This document shows positions 1 through 6,079 of a stretch of 8,683 nt of DNA, piece by piece. The position numbers and the translations under genes are program-made. Positions within the stretch are counted from its first letter, which is position 1, and the number at the start of each line of letters is the position of its first letter. Source of the DNA: Candidatus Magasanikbacteria bacterium RIFCSPLOWO2_02_FULL_44_11 (GTDB lineage Bacteria > Patescibacteriota > Patescibacteriia > Magasanikbacterales > GWA2-37-8); assembly GCA_001783035.1 (NCBI GenBank), contig MFQK01000006.1, forward strand, positions 1,465 through 10,147, read 5' to 3'. A model generated the notes under the pieces. It ran no database searches and was not told where the DNA came from. It worked only from the letters and a program-made list of their open reading frames with translations.

Positions 1-219
1 AACCGAAATTATCATGCTGACCGTTGTCGTCACCGCCAAATTATTTGATAAAATTTTTCCCTGATAAGTAATAATATCCGGAGCTTGCGCCGCACGAACC
101 GGTTGGACGGAAAATTTATTGAAAGCAAATAAACTGACTGCTAAAACAAAAAAACCTAAGCTTACAAAAAGTAGCCCTAATCTTTTCGGATTTCCATAAA
201 CTTTTTCTCCGAGCTGCAT
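1..219 (-). CDS. Secreted protein, N-terminal fragment with signal peptide and ITYQGK motif
   Basis: This is a partial minus-strand gene of 73 codons that is open at the left edge. It starts at ATG 219-217. The product begins with a short charged stretch (residues 1-13), then a hydrophobic core of about 20 residues (14-33, LGLLFVSLGFFVLAVSLFAF), then a VRAAQA stretch at 41-46 that looks like a signal peptidase site. The predicted mature protein opens with PDIITYQGKILSNN (47-60). From memory of the family, an 'ITYQGK(L/I)' opening directly after the signal peptide is common in large repetitive surface or exported proteins of Patescibacteria; that assignment is recall, not a search. The gene lies 75 bases beyond the sulfatase stop codon. 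No Shine-Dalgarno sequence precedes the start, and a weak promoter-like box is nearby. The function is unknown; surface attachment or an envelope fibre is a guess. The coding call is fairly sure, the family call moderate. Confidence 0.72.
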   Translation of the reverse strand, partial: MQLGEKVYGNPKRLGLLFVSLGFFVLAVSLFAFNKFSVQPVRAAQAPDIITYQGKILSNNLAVTTTVSMIISV

Positions 220-235
220 AGATAGTAATATATAT

Positions 236-264
236 AGTATACACTAAAAAGCAGTTCCGAGTAA
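236..264 (-). promoter_or_regulatory. Weak candidate promoter for the secreted-protein gene
   Basis: Read on the minus strand, TATACT (241-236) resembles a sigma-70 -10 box, and the hexamer TTACTC (264-259) lies 17 bases upstream in the -35 position, but it matches TTGACA poorly. A second AT-rich hexamer, TATATT, lies 9 bases further downstream, 7 bases before the ATG. Either box would give a leader of about 0-10 bases, in line with the much stronger divergent promoters at 3894-3946. The AT-rich context makes chance matches likely, so this is only a candidate. Confidence 0.25.
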
Positions 265-294
265 GCCAAAACTGTTGATAACTTGGAGATAATT

Positions 295-2559
295 TCACGT
301 TTTTTTCCAAAAGCGACCTTGCTCGAACATTTGTCGCTTCCAAGAGTAGAAATTTAGATAATCGCAGAGAGTCAAATCGGGGGTTGCGCTAACCACGCCT
401 GATGCGTCACAGGCTATTTCTGTCGGCAGGTTATAATCAACTTGCCGCTTCCCTTTTTGGTCTACCTGGTTGATATATAACCCAAGTTCATGCATGCCAA
501 GCAGGTTAGGAAAACGTTCGCGATCGGAAAAAATCGAGTAACCTTCAAAAGAATTTGGAAAATTCAAATCAAACAACTGTAAAATCGTCGGCGTAATATC
601 CAACCCCGAAGCATAACGGTCAATAATTTTTGGCAAGACAGAATCCGGAATATACATCGCCAAAAAATTTTCATCATAATAGGTCAGCTTGCCGGCCTCG
701 TCGGGAAAAATATCTTTGGTGAGCGCGGTCGGAAAAATGGCATGATCAGCCAAGGCTACAACCATAGTATTTTTGGCGAATGGACTTTGCTTGAAATCAT
801 TCCAAAATTTTCCAAACGCATCATCCGTTGTGTAGACCATATTCAAAACCGGTTGCGAACCGTCTTTAAAATTTACCGCGTCTTTCGGTAAATTATACGG
901 CGGATGCGTATCGACTGTCGCGAGCATCATCAAAAATGGCTGCTTGGCTGTCTGCATAATATTGAACATCGCCGGAAAAAGTTGATGGTCGGAATAACCC
1001 CACGAAAGCGGTTCTCCAGAAATTTTTTTAGCGAGCTCTTTCGTACCTAATACTTCGTCCACTCCCATGCTGGCAAAAATACCATCTTTATTGGCGTAAG
1101 TTTTATCCACAGCCGTAACATAGGTCGCGGATTGGAAACCGGCCCGTTGTTTCAAAATTTCCGGCAAACAAAGTAAAAAATGGTGCTGCAGCTTGCGCTC
1201 ATTTTGAATTTCATTGTGGCCGGTAGGCGGCAAAAAAGAGCATAACTGAGCCAAAGTTCCGGTGATGGTCGGCGTTGAAGCGTTAAAGTATTTTTTAAAA
1301 ACTGTGACCTGCGGATCGGCCGCGAACGCGTTAAAATGAGGCGTCACGTCTTTCATCGCGGGGTTATACACACCGGTCAAACGCGCCGAAAAAGATTCCA
1401 AAAAAACAATCAAAATATTTGGCTTTTGTTTTATAAAACGAGCCGGCAAAAGAAGCGTGCTCGTGGGAGTAAAAACCCACTCGCGCTCGTTCACATAAAA
1501 TTGCTCCTGATTATAAAACAAACCAAATTTTTCTAATTTTTTTTGCACCGCGGGATCGAGCGTCACCGGCGACTTCTTTACAAAGTAGTGGTCATAAAAT
1601 GAACGGGCTATCACCCGCTCCGGCGTGTTCCAAAACGACGTTAAAAAAAAGATGACCAAGAGAGCCGCCGTAAAAGCGACGTAACCGTATCGCCGGTGCC
1701 ACAGGTCAGTCGCCTTGCTTCTCTCTTTCACCCAGCGCCTCAAAATAGAAAAAATAATGATCGCGGCCACGATAAAAGTCGCGATAAGAAAAAAAGATAA
1801 TCGGTTGATGGCGACACTCCCCGCTCCCTCGGCGTGCTGCAAAGCAATCGGCGAAATATACAACCCCGAATAATATAAAATAGCGATATTAACGGTCCAG
1901 ACCAAAGAATAAAAAATAAAAATAACAAACCACGCGCCAAGGCCAAGGTGACGCAAAATATTTTTAAATAGCGAGCTAATTAAATGCAATCCGGCCGCTA
2001 ACCCCAGCCAAAAAACCGTCATGGCAATAGCCCTAAATAAGACAATGTTAAAGAACCGGATGTTGACATCCAAAATATATAACCGGTAGGCGGTATATTG
2101 CCAAATCGCTTCCAATAAAAAAATAAAAGCTCCCAACCAAAACCATTGGCTATGAGCGGCGAGCCACGGTCGCGCCTGCGGATGACGTTGGATGAGCGAA
2201 CGGCTAAAACCAAAAAATAACGCCCCCCAACAGGCCATATATATCAGACTCGGAAGTTCGCGGCGAAATAAAAAAATCCCAAATGCCAATGCCGATATAA
2301 AAAACATCTGTTCCATCTTTTGATCGGCAATATCGCGCCAAAACCAATTGGCCTGGTAACGCCGCGTGGTCTTTTGCGAAATTTTTTTACCGACAAAAAA
2401 AATAACCGCCATTCCGACACCGAACAGCCAGAGTTTGGCGATATACCACCGGTCATGAACATTAAAATGGTACGATCCCCAACCATAGGCAATCATGAAG
2501 GACCCGCTTAATACCAAAATCACCGGTACAGCTTTTTTAATTCGCCTCAACCAATCCAT
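295..2559 (-). CDS. Membrane-anchored sulfatase / LtaS-like alkaline phosphatase superfamily transferase
   Basis: The product is 754 residues from ATG 2559. An in-frame TTG at 2565, overlapping the hpf stop, is the alternative start. The N-terminal ~310 residues hold about eight or nine hydrophobic membrane segments; a linker of about 65 residues then leads to an extracellular sulfatase-fold domain (about 379-670). Landmarks are PNILIVFLESFS (380-391; Glu388 is a likely metal ligand), STPTITGT (429-435; Thr431 by alignment to RTxRG is the likely nucleophile), SDHQLF (523-528), VDTHPPY (549-555) and ALADHA (602-607; Asp605/His606 metal ligands), then DITPT (654-658). The order matches lipoteichoic acid synthase, phosphoglycerol transferase and similar lipid-headgroup transferases, although the membrane part is larger than the five segments usual in LtaS. 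The substrate cannot be read from sequence: polyglycerol-phosphate, phosphoglycerol or phosphoethanolamine transfer are all possible. The gene is two bases from the hpf stop, so translation is probably coupled. It ends on TGA. Confidence 0.88.
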   Translation of the reverse strand: MDWLRRIKKAVPVILVLSGSFMIAYGWGSYHFNVHDRWYIAKLWLFGVGMAVIFFVGKKISQKTTRRYQANWFWRDIADQKMEQMFFISALAFGIFLFRRELPSLIYMACWGALFFGFSRSLIQRHPQARPWLAAHSQWFWLGAFIFLLEAIWQYTAYRLYILDVNIRFFNIVLFRAIAMTVFWLGLAAGLHLISSLFKNILRHLGLGAWFVIFIFYSLVWTVNIAILYYSGLYISPIALQHAEGAGSVAINRLSFFLIATFIVAAIIIFSILRRWVKERSKATDLWHRRYGYVAFTAALLVIFFLTSFWNTPERVIARSFYDHYFVKKSPVTLDPAVQKKLEKFGLFYNQEQFYVNEREWVFTPTSTLLLPARFIKQKPNILIVFLESFSARLTGVYNPAMKDVTPHFNAFAADPQVTVFKKYFNASTPTITGTLAQLCSFLPPTGHNEIQNERKLQHHFLLCLPEILKQRAGFQSATYVTAVDKTYANKDGIFASMGVDEVLGTKELAKKISGEPLSWGYSDHQLFPAMFNIMQTAKQPFLMMLATVDTHPPYNLPKDAVNFKDGSQPVLNMVYTTDDAFGKFWNDFKQSPFAKNTMVVALADHAIFPTALTKDIFPDEAGKLTYYDENFLAMYIPDSVLPKIIDRYASGLDITPTILQLFDLNFPNSFEGYSIFSDRERFPNLLGMHELGLYINQVDQKGKRQVDYNLPTEIACDASGVVSATPDLTLCDYLNFYSWKRQMFEQGRFWKKT

Positions 2560-2561
2560 AA

Positions 2562-2927
2562 TCAATAGTCGCTTTGCGGCGTATATTCTTTTGACTTGCG
2601 CAAAGTTCGTTTATTCTTTTTTTCTACACCGCGAAGTTTCACTTTGCGTTTTTTTAATTCACGCTCCAATTGGGCGCGCAGCAAATCCAGCGCCTCGTAA
2701 ACACTGCTCGCGTCTTGACGACTAAAAAGATCTTTACCGGGGACTTTCAGCTTACATTCCGCAAAAAATATCCGCCCTTTATGATGATGGTTGGTGGCTT
2801 TACCCAGCATGACGTCCGCCTGGATAATACCGGAAAAAAAACGCTCCAAAGTATTCAGTTTCCTACTGACATACGATTCGATCGCGTCCGTTAAATCGAC
2901 CCCCCGACCGGTAATGATGATACGCAT
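2562..2927 (-). CDS. hpf: Ribosome hibernation-promoting factor, short HPF/RaiA type
   Basis: This 121-residue protein binds the 30S decoding region and shuts down or dimerises ribosomes under stress in characterised relatives. The sequence follows the family closely: IIITGRGVDLTDAIESYV at 3-20, KLNTLERFF at 23-31, HHHKGRIFFAECKLKVPG at 47-64 and VYEALDLLRAQLERELKKRK at 76-95. It lacks the long C-terminal dimerisation domain of long HPF and instead ends in a basic, probably disordered tail (KKNKRTLRKSKEY, 103-115). The start is ATG 2927, 17 bases after the murB stop. No Shine-Dalgarno lies at normal spacing. An AAGGAG just before the murB stop is over 20 bases away, so it is unlikely to serve this start. 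The gene sits between murB and the sulfatase, evidently in one unit, which would couple ribosome hibernation to envelope gene expression. The identity is clear; YfiA/RaiA versus HPF naming is a matter of convention. Confidence 0.93.
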   Translation of the reverse strand: MRIIITGRGVDLTDAIESYVSRKLNTLERFFSGIIQADVMLGKATNHHHKGRIFFAECKLKVPGKDLFSRQDASSVYEALDLLRAQLERELKKRKVKLRGVEKKNKRTLRKSKEYTPQSDY

Positions 2928-2944
2928 AGCAGATACGTTACAAA

Positions 2945-3886
2945 TTAACTCCTTACGATATAGACTTCTTCCTCGAGTTCCACCTTAAATTTATTATATA
3001 CCCTCTCCTTGACTGTATCAACCACGGCCAGCACATCGGCCTGAGAAGCATTTTTGTAATTAATCAAAAAATTACCATGCTCCTTGGATACCATCGCGCC
3101 TCCGACTACAAAACTTTTTAAACCGCTTTGCTCGCATAACCAGCCGGCCGGGACACGCCCTTGTTCGACAAAATCGGACGGCAACCCTTCGATCGAGGCG
3201 GGCCATTTTTCAAGAACAACATTTTTAAAAAAACTTCCTCCGGATGGAAAGGGTGGGTAGTGACCGTTGCGTTTGCGGACAATATCTTGCATCATTTGTA
3301 AACTTTTTTTCTTGTCTCCGGGTGCGAGCCGAAATTTAGCTCGTAAAACAACGTCCTGATTAGTTTTAAAAATACTCTCACGGTAACCGTAGGCGCATTC
3401 ATCCGGCGATAAATCCCTTTCTTCTCCATCGCGCCACACCGTCACTTTTTCCAAAACGCGAGCCATATCCCCTCCCATCGCACCGGCATTACCGCGCGCC
3501 GCCCCACCGACGGTACCGGGCAAACCGGCCGCCCATTCCAACCCCCTCAAGTTGTGCTGAATAGCGGTCGTGATCACCGAACCAAATAAAGCTCCCGCCT
3601 CGGCCTCAACCATCTCGCCATCAATAAAAATTTTATTTGTCCTAATCCTGATAACCACTTTATGAAGACCTTCATCCGGCAACAGCACGTTTGATCCACC
3701 GCCTAAAATAAAATATTCAATCCCTTCTTGATTTAGGAAATTCAAGCCCGCTACCAACTTTTTTGTCTCGGTCACTTCGAGTATAAAGTCAGCCAGACCG
3801 CCAATTTTGAAGGTGGTCAGCGAGGACAGCGGCGCGTTTATTTTAACATCGCCAAATTGCTGTAAAATCTGCTTTAATCCATGCAT
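2945..3886 (-). CDS. murB: UDP-N-acetylenolpyruvoylglucosamine reductase MurB
   Basis: MurB uses FAD and NADPH to reduce UDP-GlcNAc-enolpyruvate to UDP-MurNAc in the cytoplasm. The 313-residue product shows the family landmarks in order: TTFKIGG (24-30), the FAD-binding ILGGGSNVLL (60-69), GLEWAAGLPGTVGGAARGN (115-133), YGYRESIFK (166-174, with the active-site Arg169), PSGGSFFKN (214-222, with the likely proton-donor Ser218), GWLCEQSGLKS (248-258), GNFLINYKNAS (271-281) and a C-terminal LEEEV (304-308) carrying the conserved acidic residue. The start is ATG 3886. The reading frame stays open for 53 more codons upstream, but that extension would cross the divergent promoter region and the start of the opposite-strand gene, and it has no MurB similarity. 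Promoter spacing predicts a leaderless mRNA. MurA and the usual MurC are not seen beside it. Confidence 0.96.
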   Translation of the reverse strand: MHGLKQILQQFGDVKINAPLSSLTTFKIGGLADFILEVTETKKLVAGLNFLNQEGIEYFILGGGSNVLLPDEGLHKVVIRIRTNKIFIDGEMVEAEAGALFGSVITTAIQHNLRGLEWAAGLPGTVGGAARGNAGAMGGDMARVLEKVTVWRDGEERDLSPDECAYGYRESIFKTNQDVVLRAKFRLAPGDKKKSLQMMQDIVRKRNGHYPPFPSGGSFFKNVVLEKWPASIEGLPSDFVEQGRVPAGWLCEQSGLKSFVVGGAMVSKEHGNFLINYKNASQADVLAVVDTVKERVYNKFKVELEEEVYIVRS

Positions 3887-3893
3887 ACGAGGT

Positions 3894-3924
3894 AGTATAC
3901 CCCAAACTCTAAAACTATTGTCAA
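3894..3924 (-). promoter_or_regulatory. Promoter of murB (minus strand), predicted leaderless
   Basis: On the minus strand a perfect TTGACA (3924-3919) is followed after 19 bases by TATACT (3899-3894). The spacer is 2 bases longer than optimal, but both boxes are near consensus. Counting 7 bases from the end of the -10 box puts the transcription start at about 3887, one base before the murB ATG at 3886, so the mRNA should have essentially no 5' leader. The -35 hexamer is the same DNA as the -35 of the opposite promoter. Confidence 0.65.
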
Positions 3925-3946
3925 AATAGGGATTTTTTGATATAAT
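3918..3946 (+). promoter_or_regulatory. Promoter of the ATP-grasp/mraY operon (plus strand), predicted leaderless
   Basis: TTGTCA (3918-3923, five of six matches to TTGACA), a 17-base spacer (3924-3940) and a perfect TATAAT (3941-3946) preceded by TGA (3938-3940) form a strong sigma-70-type promoter with an extended -10 (TGn). The predicted transcription start is about 3953, two bases before the ATG at 3955, so the message is effectively leaderless. The in-frame TTG at 3946 begins on the last base of the -10 box and cannot be the start, which supports ATG 3955. Confidence 0.75.
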
Positions 3947-3954
3947 TGATAAAT

Positions 3955-5223
3955 ATGAAATCATTGGAATTAGCGCTAAAATCAGCACCTTTAGTCTATG
4001 TGACCCGCGATTTGGAGCGCGCACGCGGACTCTCTTCCCAAACATCCAATTATTACATCATCACCAACCGCGCATCGACCACCAAACGCGACGAGGCGCA
4101 CGACCAAAATATACTCTCTATTTCGGAAAAAGCCAAGTTGGACACGCACAAACTTCTCAAACACCCCAAAACAATCTCATTTTTGGCGGGGCTAACAAAC
4201 CCTCGTTTATTGGTTTTCAAAAATACCACCGCCATCGAAAAAATATGCCGCGAACATCGCTGGACACTCCTTAACCCCCCAGCGGAACTGGCTAACATCG
4301 TTGAAGAAAAAATATCTCAAATTACTTGGCTTGGGGAATTGAAAGAGATGCTCCCACTCCATCGAGTAACGATATGCCAAGAACTTACCTGGACCGGTGT
4401 ACCTTATATTATTCAATTTAATCGCGCCCACACCGGGAGCGGAACAATCCTGGTTGAAAATAAAAACCAAATTATTATTTTGCGCAATACGTTTCCCCGT
4501 CGAGAAGTACGGGTTACCAAATTTATCTCCGGCCCGGTTTTTACCAACAATGTCGTGGTTTGGGGAAAAAATATTTTGAGCGGCCCGCTGAATTACCAAA
4601 TCACCGGACTCACACCCTTTACCAAACTTCCTTTCGCCACCGTGGGTAATGATTGGGAATTACCGCGCAAAACGCTCACCAAAAAACAGCTGAAAGACTT
4701 CGAAACTATGACAATCAAGGTCGGTAAACGCTTAGCTGCCGCCGGTTGGAAAGGATTATGCGGCCTGGATATGGTAGTTGAAGAAAAAACTGGAAAAATT
4801 TATTTGCTTGAAGTCAACGCTCGACAACCAGCATCGACTACATATGAATCGCAACTCCAGTCGCAAAACCGGCCAAAAAACATAATCACTACCTTTGAAG
4901 CTCATCTAGCCGCGCTTCTCGACCTGCCATATAAAAACGAAAAAATAATTTCACTCAAAACCGGATCCCAAATCATCCAGCGCGTAACCGCCGACGTGAC
5001 CTCCATTACTAAAGACACCCTAAAAAAACTTACGAAACTGCAGGCCGGTTATATTCTCTACCAAAATAACATATCCGGGGCGGACTTATTGCGTATTCAG
5101 CTAAAAAAGGGCATAATGATGGGACATTCAATATTTAACGCGCTTGGAATTGAAATCGCATATGCCTGCGATCCGAACAAACAAAATCACTCCGAACTTT
5201 GCGTTGGCGGCAAAACGAATTAA
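3955..5223 (+). CDS. ATP-grasp domain protein, probable carboxylate-amine ligase of unknown substrate
   Basis: This 422-residue protein opens the mraY operon. The first ~125 residues look like a pre-ATP-grasp region with no recognised family. The ATP-grasp core spans about 130-320. VPYIIQFNRAHTGSGT (149-164) sits where the glycine-rich nucleotide loop belongs. EVRVTKFISG (184-193) is the strand that usually carries the second lysine or acidic ATP contact. GLDMVVEE (270-277) and IYLLEVNARQPAST (282-295) give the metal-binding triad Asp272, Glu286 and Asn288. The usual lysine before the glycine loop appears to be replaced (IIQFN). A C-terminal region of about 100 residues follows (KTGSQIIQRVTAD and beyond). 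Members of this fold join a carboxylate to an amine via an acyl phosphate. Position between murB and mraY suggests peptide or precursor ligation, such as a D-amino acid, crossbridge residue or non-standard stem residue; this is inference. It is not a standard Ddl, whose length and motifs differ. No signal peptide or membrane segment is seen. Confidence 0.85.
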   Translation: MKSLELALKSAPLVYVTRDLERARGLSSQTSNYYIITNRASTTKRDEAHDQNILSISEKAKLDTHKLLKHPKTISFLAGLTNPRLLVFKNTTAIEKICREHRWTLLNPPAELANIVEEKISQITWLGELKEMLPLHRVTICQELTWTGVPYIIQFNRAHTGSGTILVENKNQIIILRNTFPRREVRVTKFISGPVFTNNVVVWGKNILSGPLNYQITGLTPFTKLPFATVGNDWELPRKTLTKKQLKDFETMTIKVGKRLAAAGWKGLCGLDMVVEEKTGKIYLLEVNARQPASTTYESQLQSQNRPKNIITTFEAHLAALLDLPYKNEKIISLKTGSQIIQRVTADVTSITKDTLKKLTKLQAGYILYQNNISGADLLRIQLKKGIMMGHSIFNALGIEIAYACDPNKQNHSELCVGGKTN

Positions 5224-5225
5224 AA

Positions 5226-5252
5226 CCTTTACTTTTTAAACTGCTCTAAAGG
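5226..5252 (+). promoter_or_regulatory. Small inverted repeat covering the Shine-Dalgarno-like AAGG before the NlpC/P60-type gene
   Basis: CCTTTA (5226-5231) and TAAAGG (5247-5252) are perfect inverted repeats around a 15-base loop in the 35-base gap between the ATP-grasp and NlpC/P60-type genes. The right arm contains AAGG, 6 bases before the ATG at 5259, the only plausible Shine-Dalgarno match in the window. The hairpin would hide it. The stem is short and AT-rich, so pairing may be weak or coincidental. No U-run follows, so it is not a terminator. Confidence 0.3.
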
Positions 5253-5258
5253 CCGGTT

Positions 5259-6077
5259 ATGCTGTCACCCCAAGCTGAACAAATGATCTATGAGTATCTT
5301 AATCTTCCTTTCAAAGACATCGCCGGCATTCGCTGCCCTTATTTAAACAACAGCCGCCACAATCAGCGCGGACAATTACGCGTCTTGGTCGGCAAAGGCA
5401 CACCGGCCGAGATTGTAGAAGAAGCTCATATTATTTCGGTCCATTACCACAACGGTTTATTTGATAAAAATGGCAACTGTTGCCTGCACAACGATCATAT
5501 TCATCACCCCGCGGCAGTCGAAAAGATACGAAGGTTTTTAATTGATAACAATCTGGGCATCGAATGTTCCGGTTTTGTGACGCAAGTACTCCGAGTGCAT
5601 TTCCAGGAAACAAAACAAAAAGATATCGTCAATGAAATGCGTTTGGTTAACCCCGCACGCCTGCTGCGTTGGCTCATCAGCCGACTCCGACCGGTTGAAA
5701 ATATTAATGTCAAAACGTATGCCGACAGCCGGAATAGTATTTTTGTAATCGACGCAAAAAAGGCTTTTGACCCAGCCGCCCTGCAAGCGGGAGATTTCAT
5801 CATCCTGCTCGAAACAGGACCCGGCAACAAACGCAACCATATTATACTGATTCGCGACATCCAAAAGAATGTCGTACATTATGTCCACGCGCGAGCCTGG
5901 ACCAACGAGGGCCAATTCGGACATGGTGTTTCGGAAGGAACCATTACTATTTCTAAACCAAAAGCCGGAATCCTCGAACAGACCTGGGAAGAGAATGGTT
6001 TTACCGGAAATAAAAATGAAACATATCTCGAAGCTAAACAAGCTAAAACATTCGAAATTAGGCGCTTAAAAGCATAA
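5259..6077 (+). CDS. NlpC/P60-like (CHAP-like) cysteine amidase fold protein, apparently cytoplasmic
   Basis: This 272-residue protein has LGIECSGFVTQVL at 99-111, which matches the NlpC/P60 nucleophile motif (D/E-CSGFV; Cys103). AGDFIILL (177-184) and NHIILI (193-198; His194, candidate base) follow, with VVHYVHARAW (205-214) as the usual closing His-containing strand. In characterised relatives this triad hydrolyses gamma-D-Glu-meso-DAP or similar bonds in peptidoglycan peptides. Ahead of it is an unusual ~95-residue N-terminal part with IRCPYLNN (24-31), RGQLRVLVGKGTPAEI (37-52) and a Cys/His-rich NGNCCLHNDHIHH (71-83). I recall similar proteins in Patescibacteria but cannot name a characterised one. 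No signal peptide or membrane anchor is visible, unlike most wall hydrolases, so the substrate may be a cytoplasmic precursor or another amide. It is followed two bases later by mraY. ATG 5259 has AAGG 6 bases upstream. The fold call is fairly confident; the activity is inferred. Confidence 0.78.
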   Translation: MLSPQAEQMIYEYLNLPFKDIAGIRCPYLNNSRHNQRGQLRVLVGKGTPAEIVEEAHIISVHYHNGLFDKNGNCCLHNDHIHHPAAVEKIRRFLIDNNLGIECSGFVTQVLRVHFQETKQKDIVNEMRLVNPARLLRWLISRLRPVENINVKTYADSRNSIFVIDAKKAFDPAALQAGDFIILLETGPGNKRNHIILIRDIQKNVVHYVHARAWTNEGQFGHGVSEGTITISKPKAGILEQTWEENGFTGNKNETYLEAKQAKTFEIRRLKA

Positions 6078-6079
6078 CT

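Noticed and set aside
220..294. Intrinsic terminator after the sulfatase gene
   Set aside because: Only a four-base CCAA/TTGG pairing around a long loop is visible, with no GC-rich stem followed by a U-run.
2563..2565. TTG start for the sulfatase gene
   Set aside because: It is possible, since it overlaps the hpf stop, but the ATG two codons later at 2559 is a stronger start and changes nothing in the domain reading.
2945..2955. AAGGAG on the minus strand near the end of murB, as a ribosome-binding site for hpf
   Set aside because: It is more than 20 bases from the hpf ATG, too far for normal Shine-Dalgarno spacing; it encodes the last murB residues.
3887..4045. A 53-codon N-terminal extension of murB to an ATG at 4045
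   Set aside because: It crosses both promoters and the opposite-strand gene start, is basic and hydrophobic without MurB similarity, and ATG 3886 fits the family start and the -10 spacing.
4207..4599. A 130-codon open frame on the minus strand
   Set aside because: It lies antisense within the ATP-grasp gene and reads as a shadow of it.
5538..6041. A 167-codon open frame on the minus strand
   Set aside because: It lies wholly antisense to the NlpC/P60-type gene, which has clear catalytic motifs. The product shows no domain I recognise and no start context.
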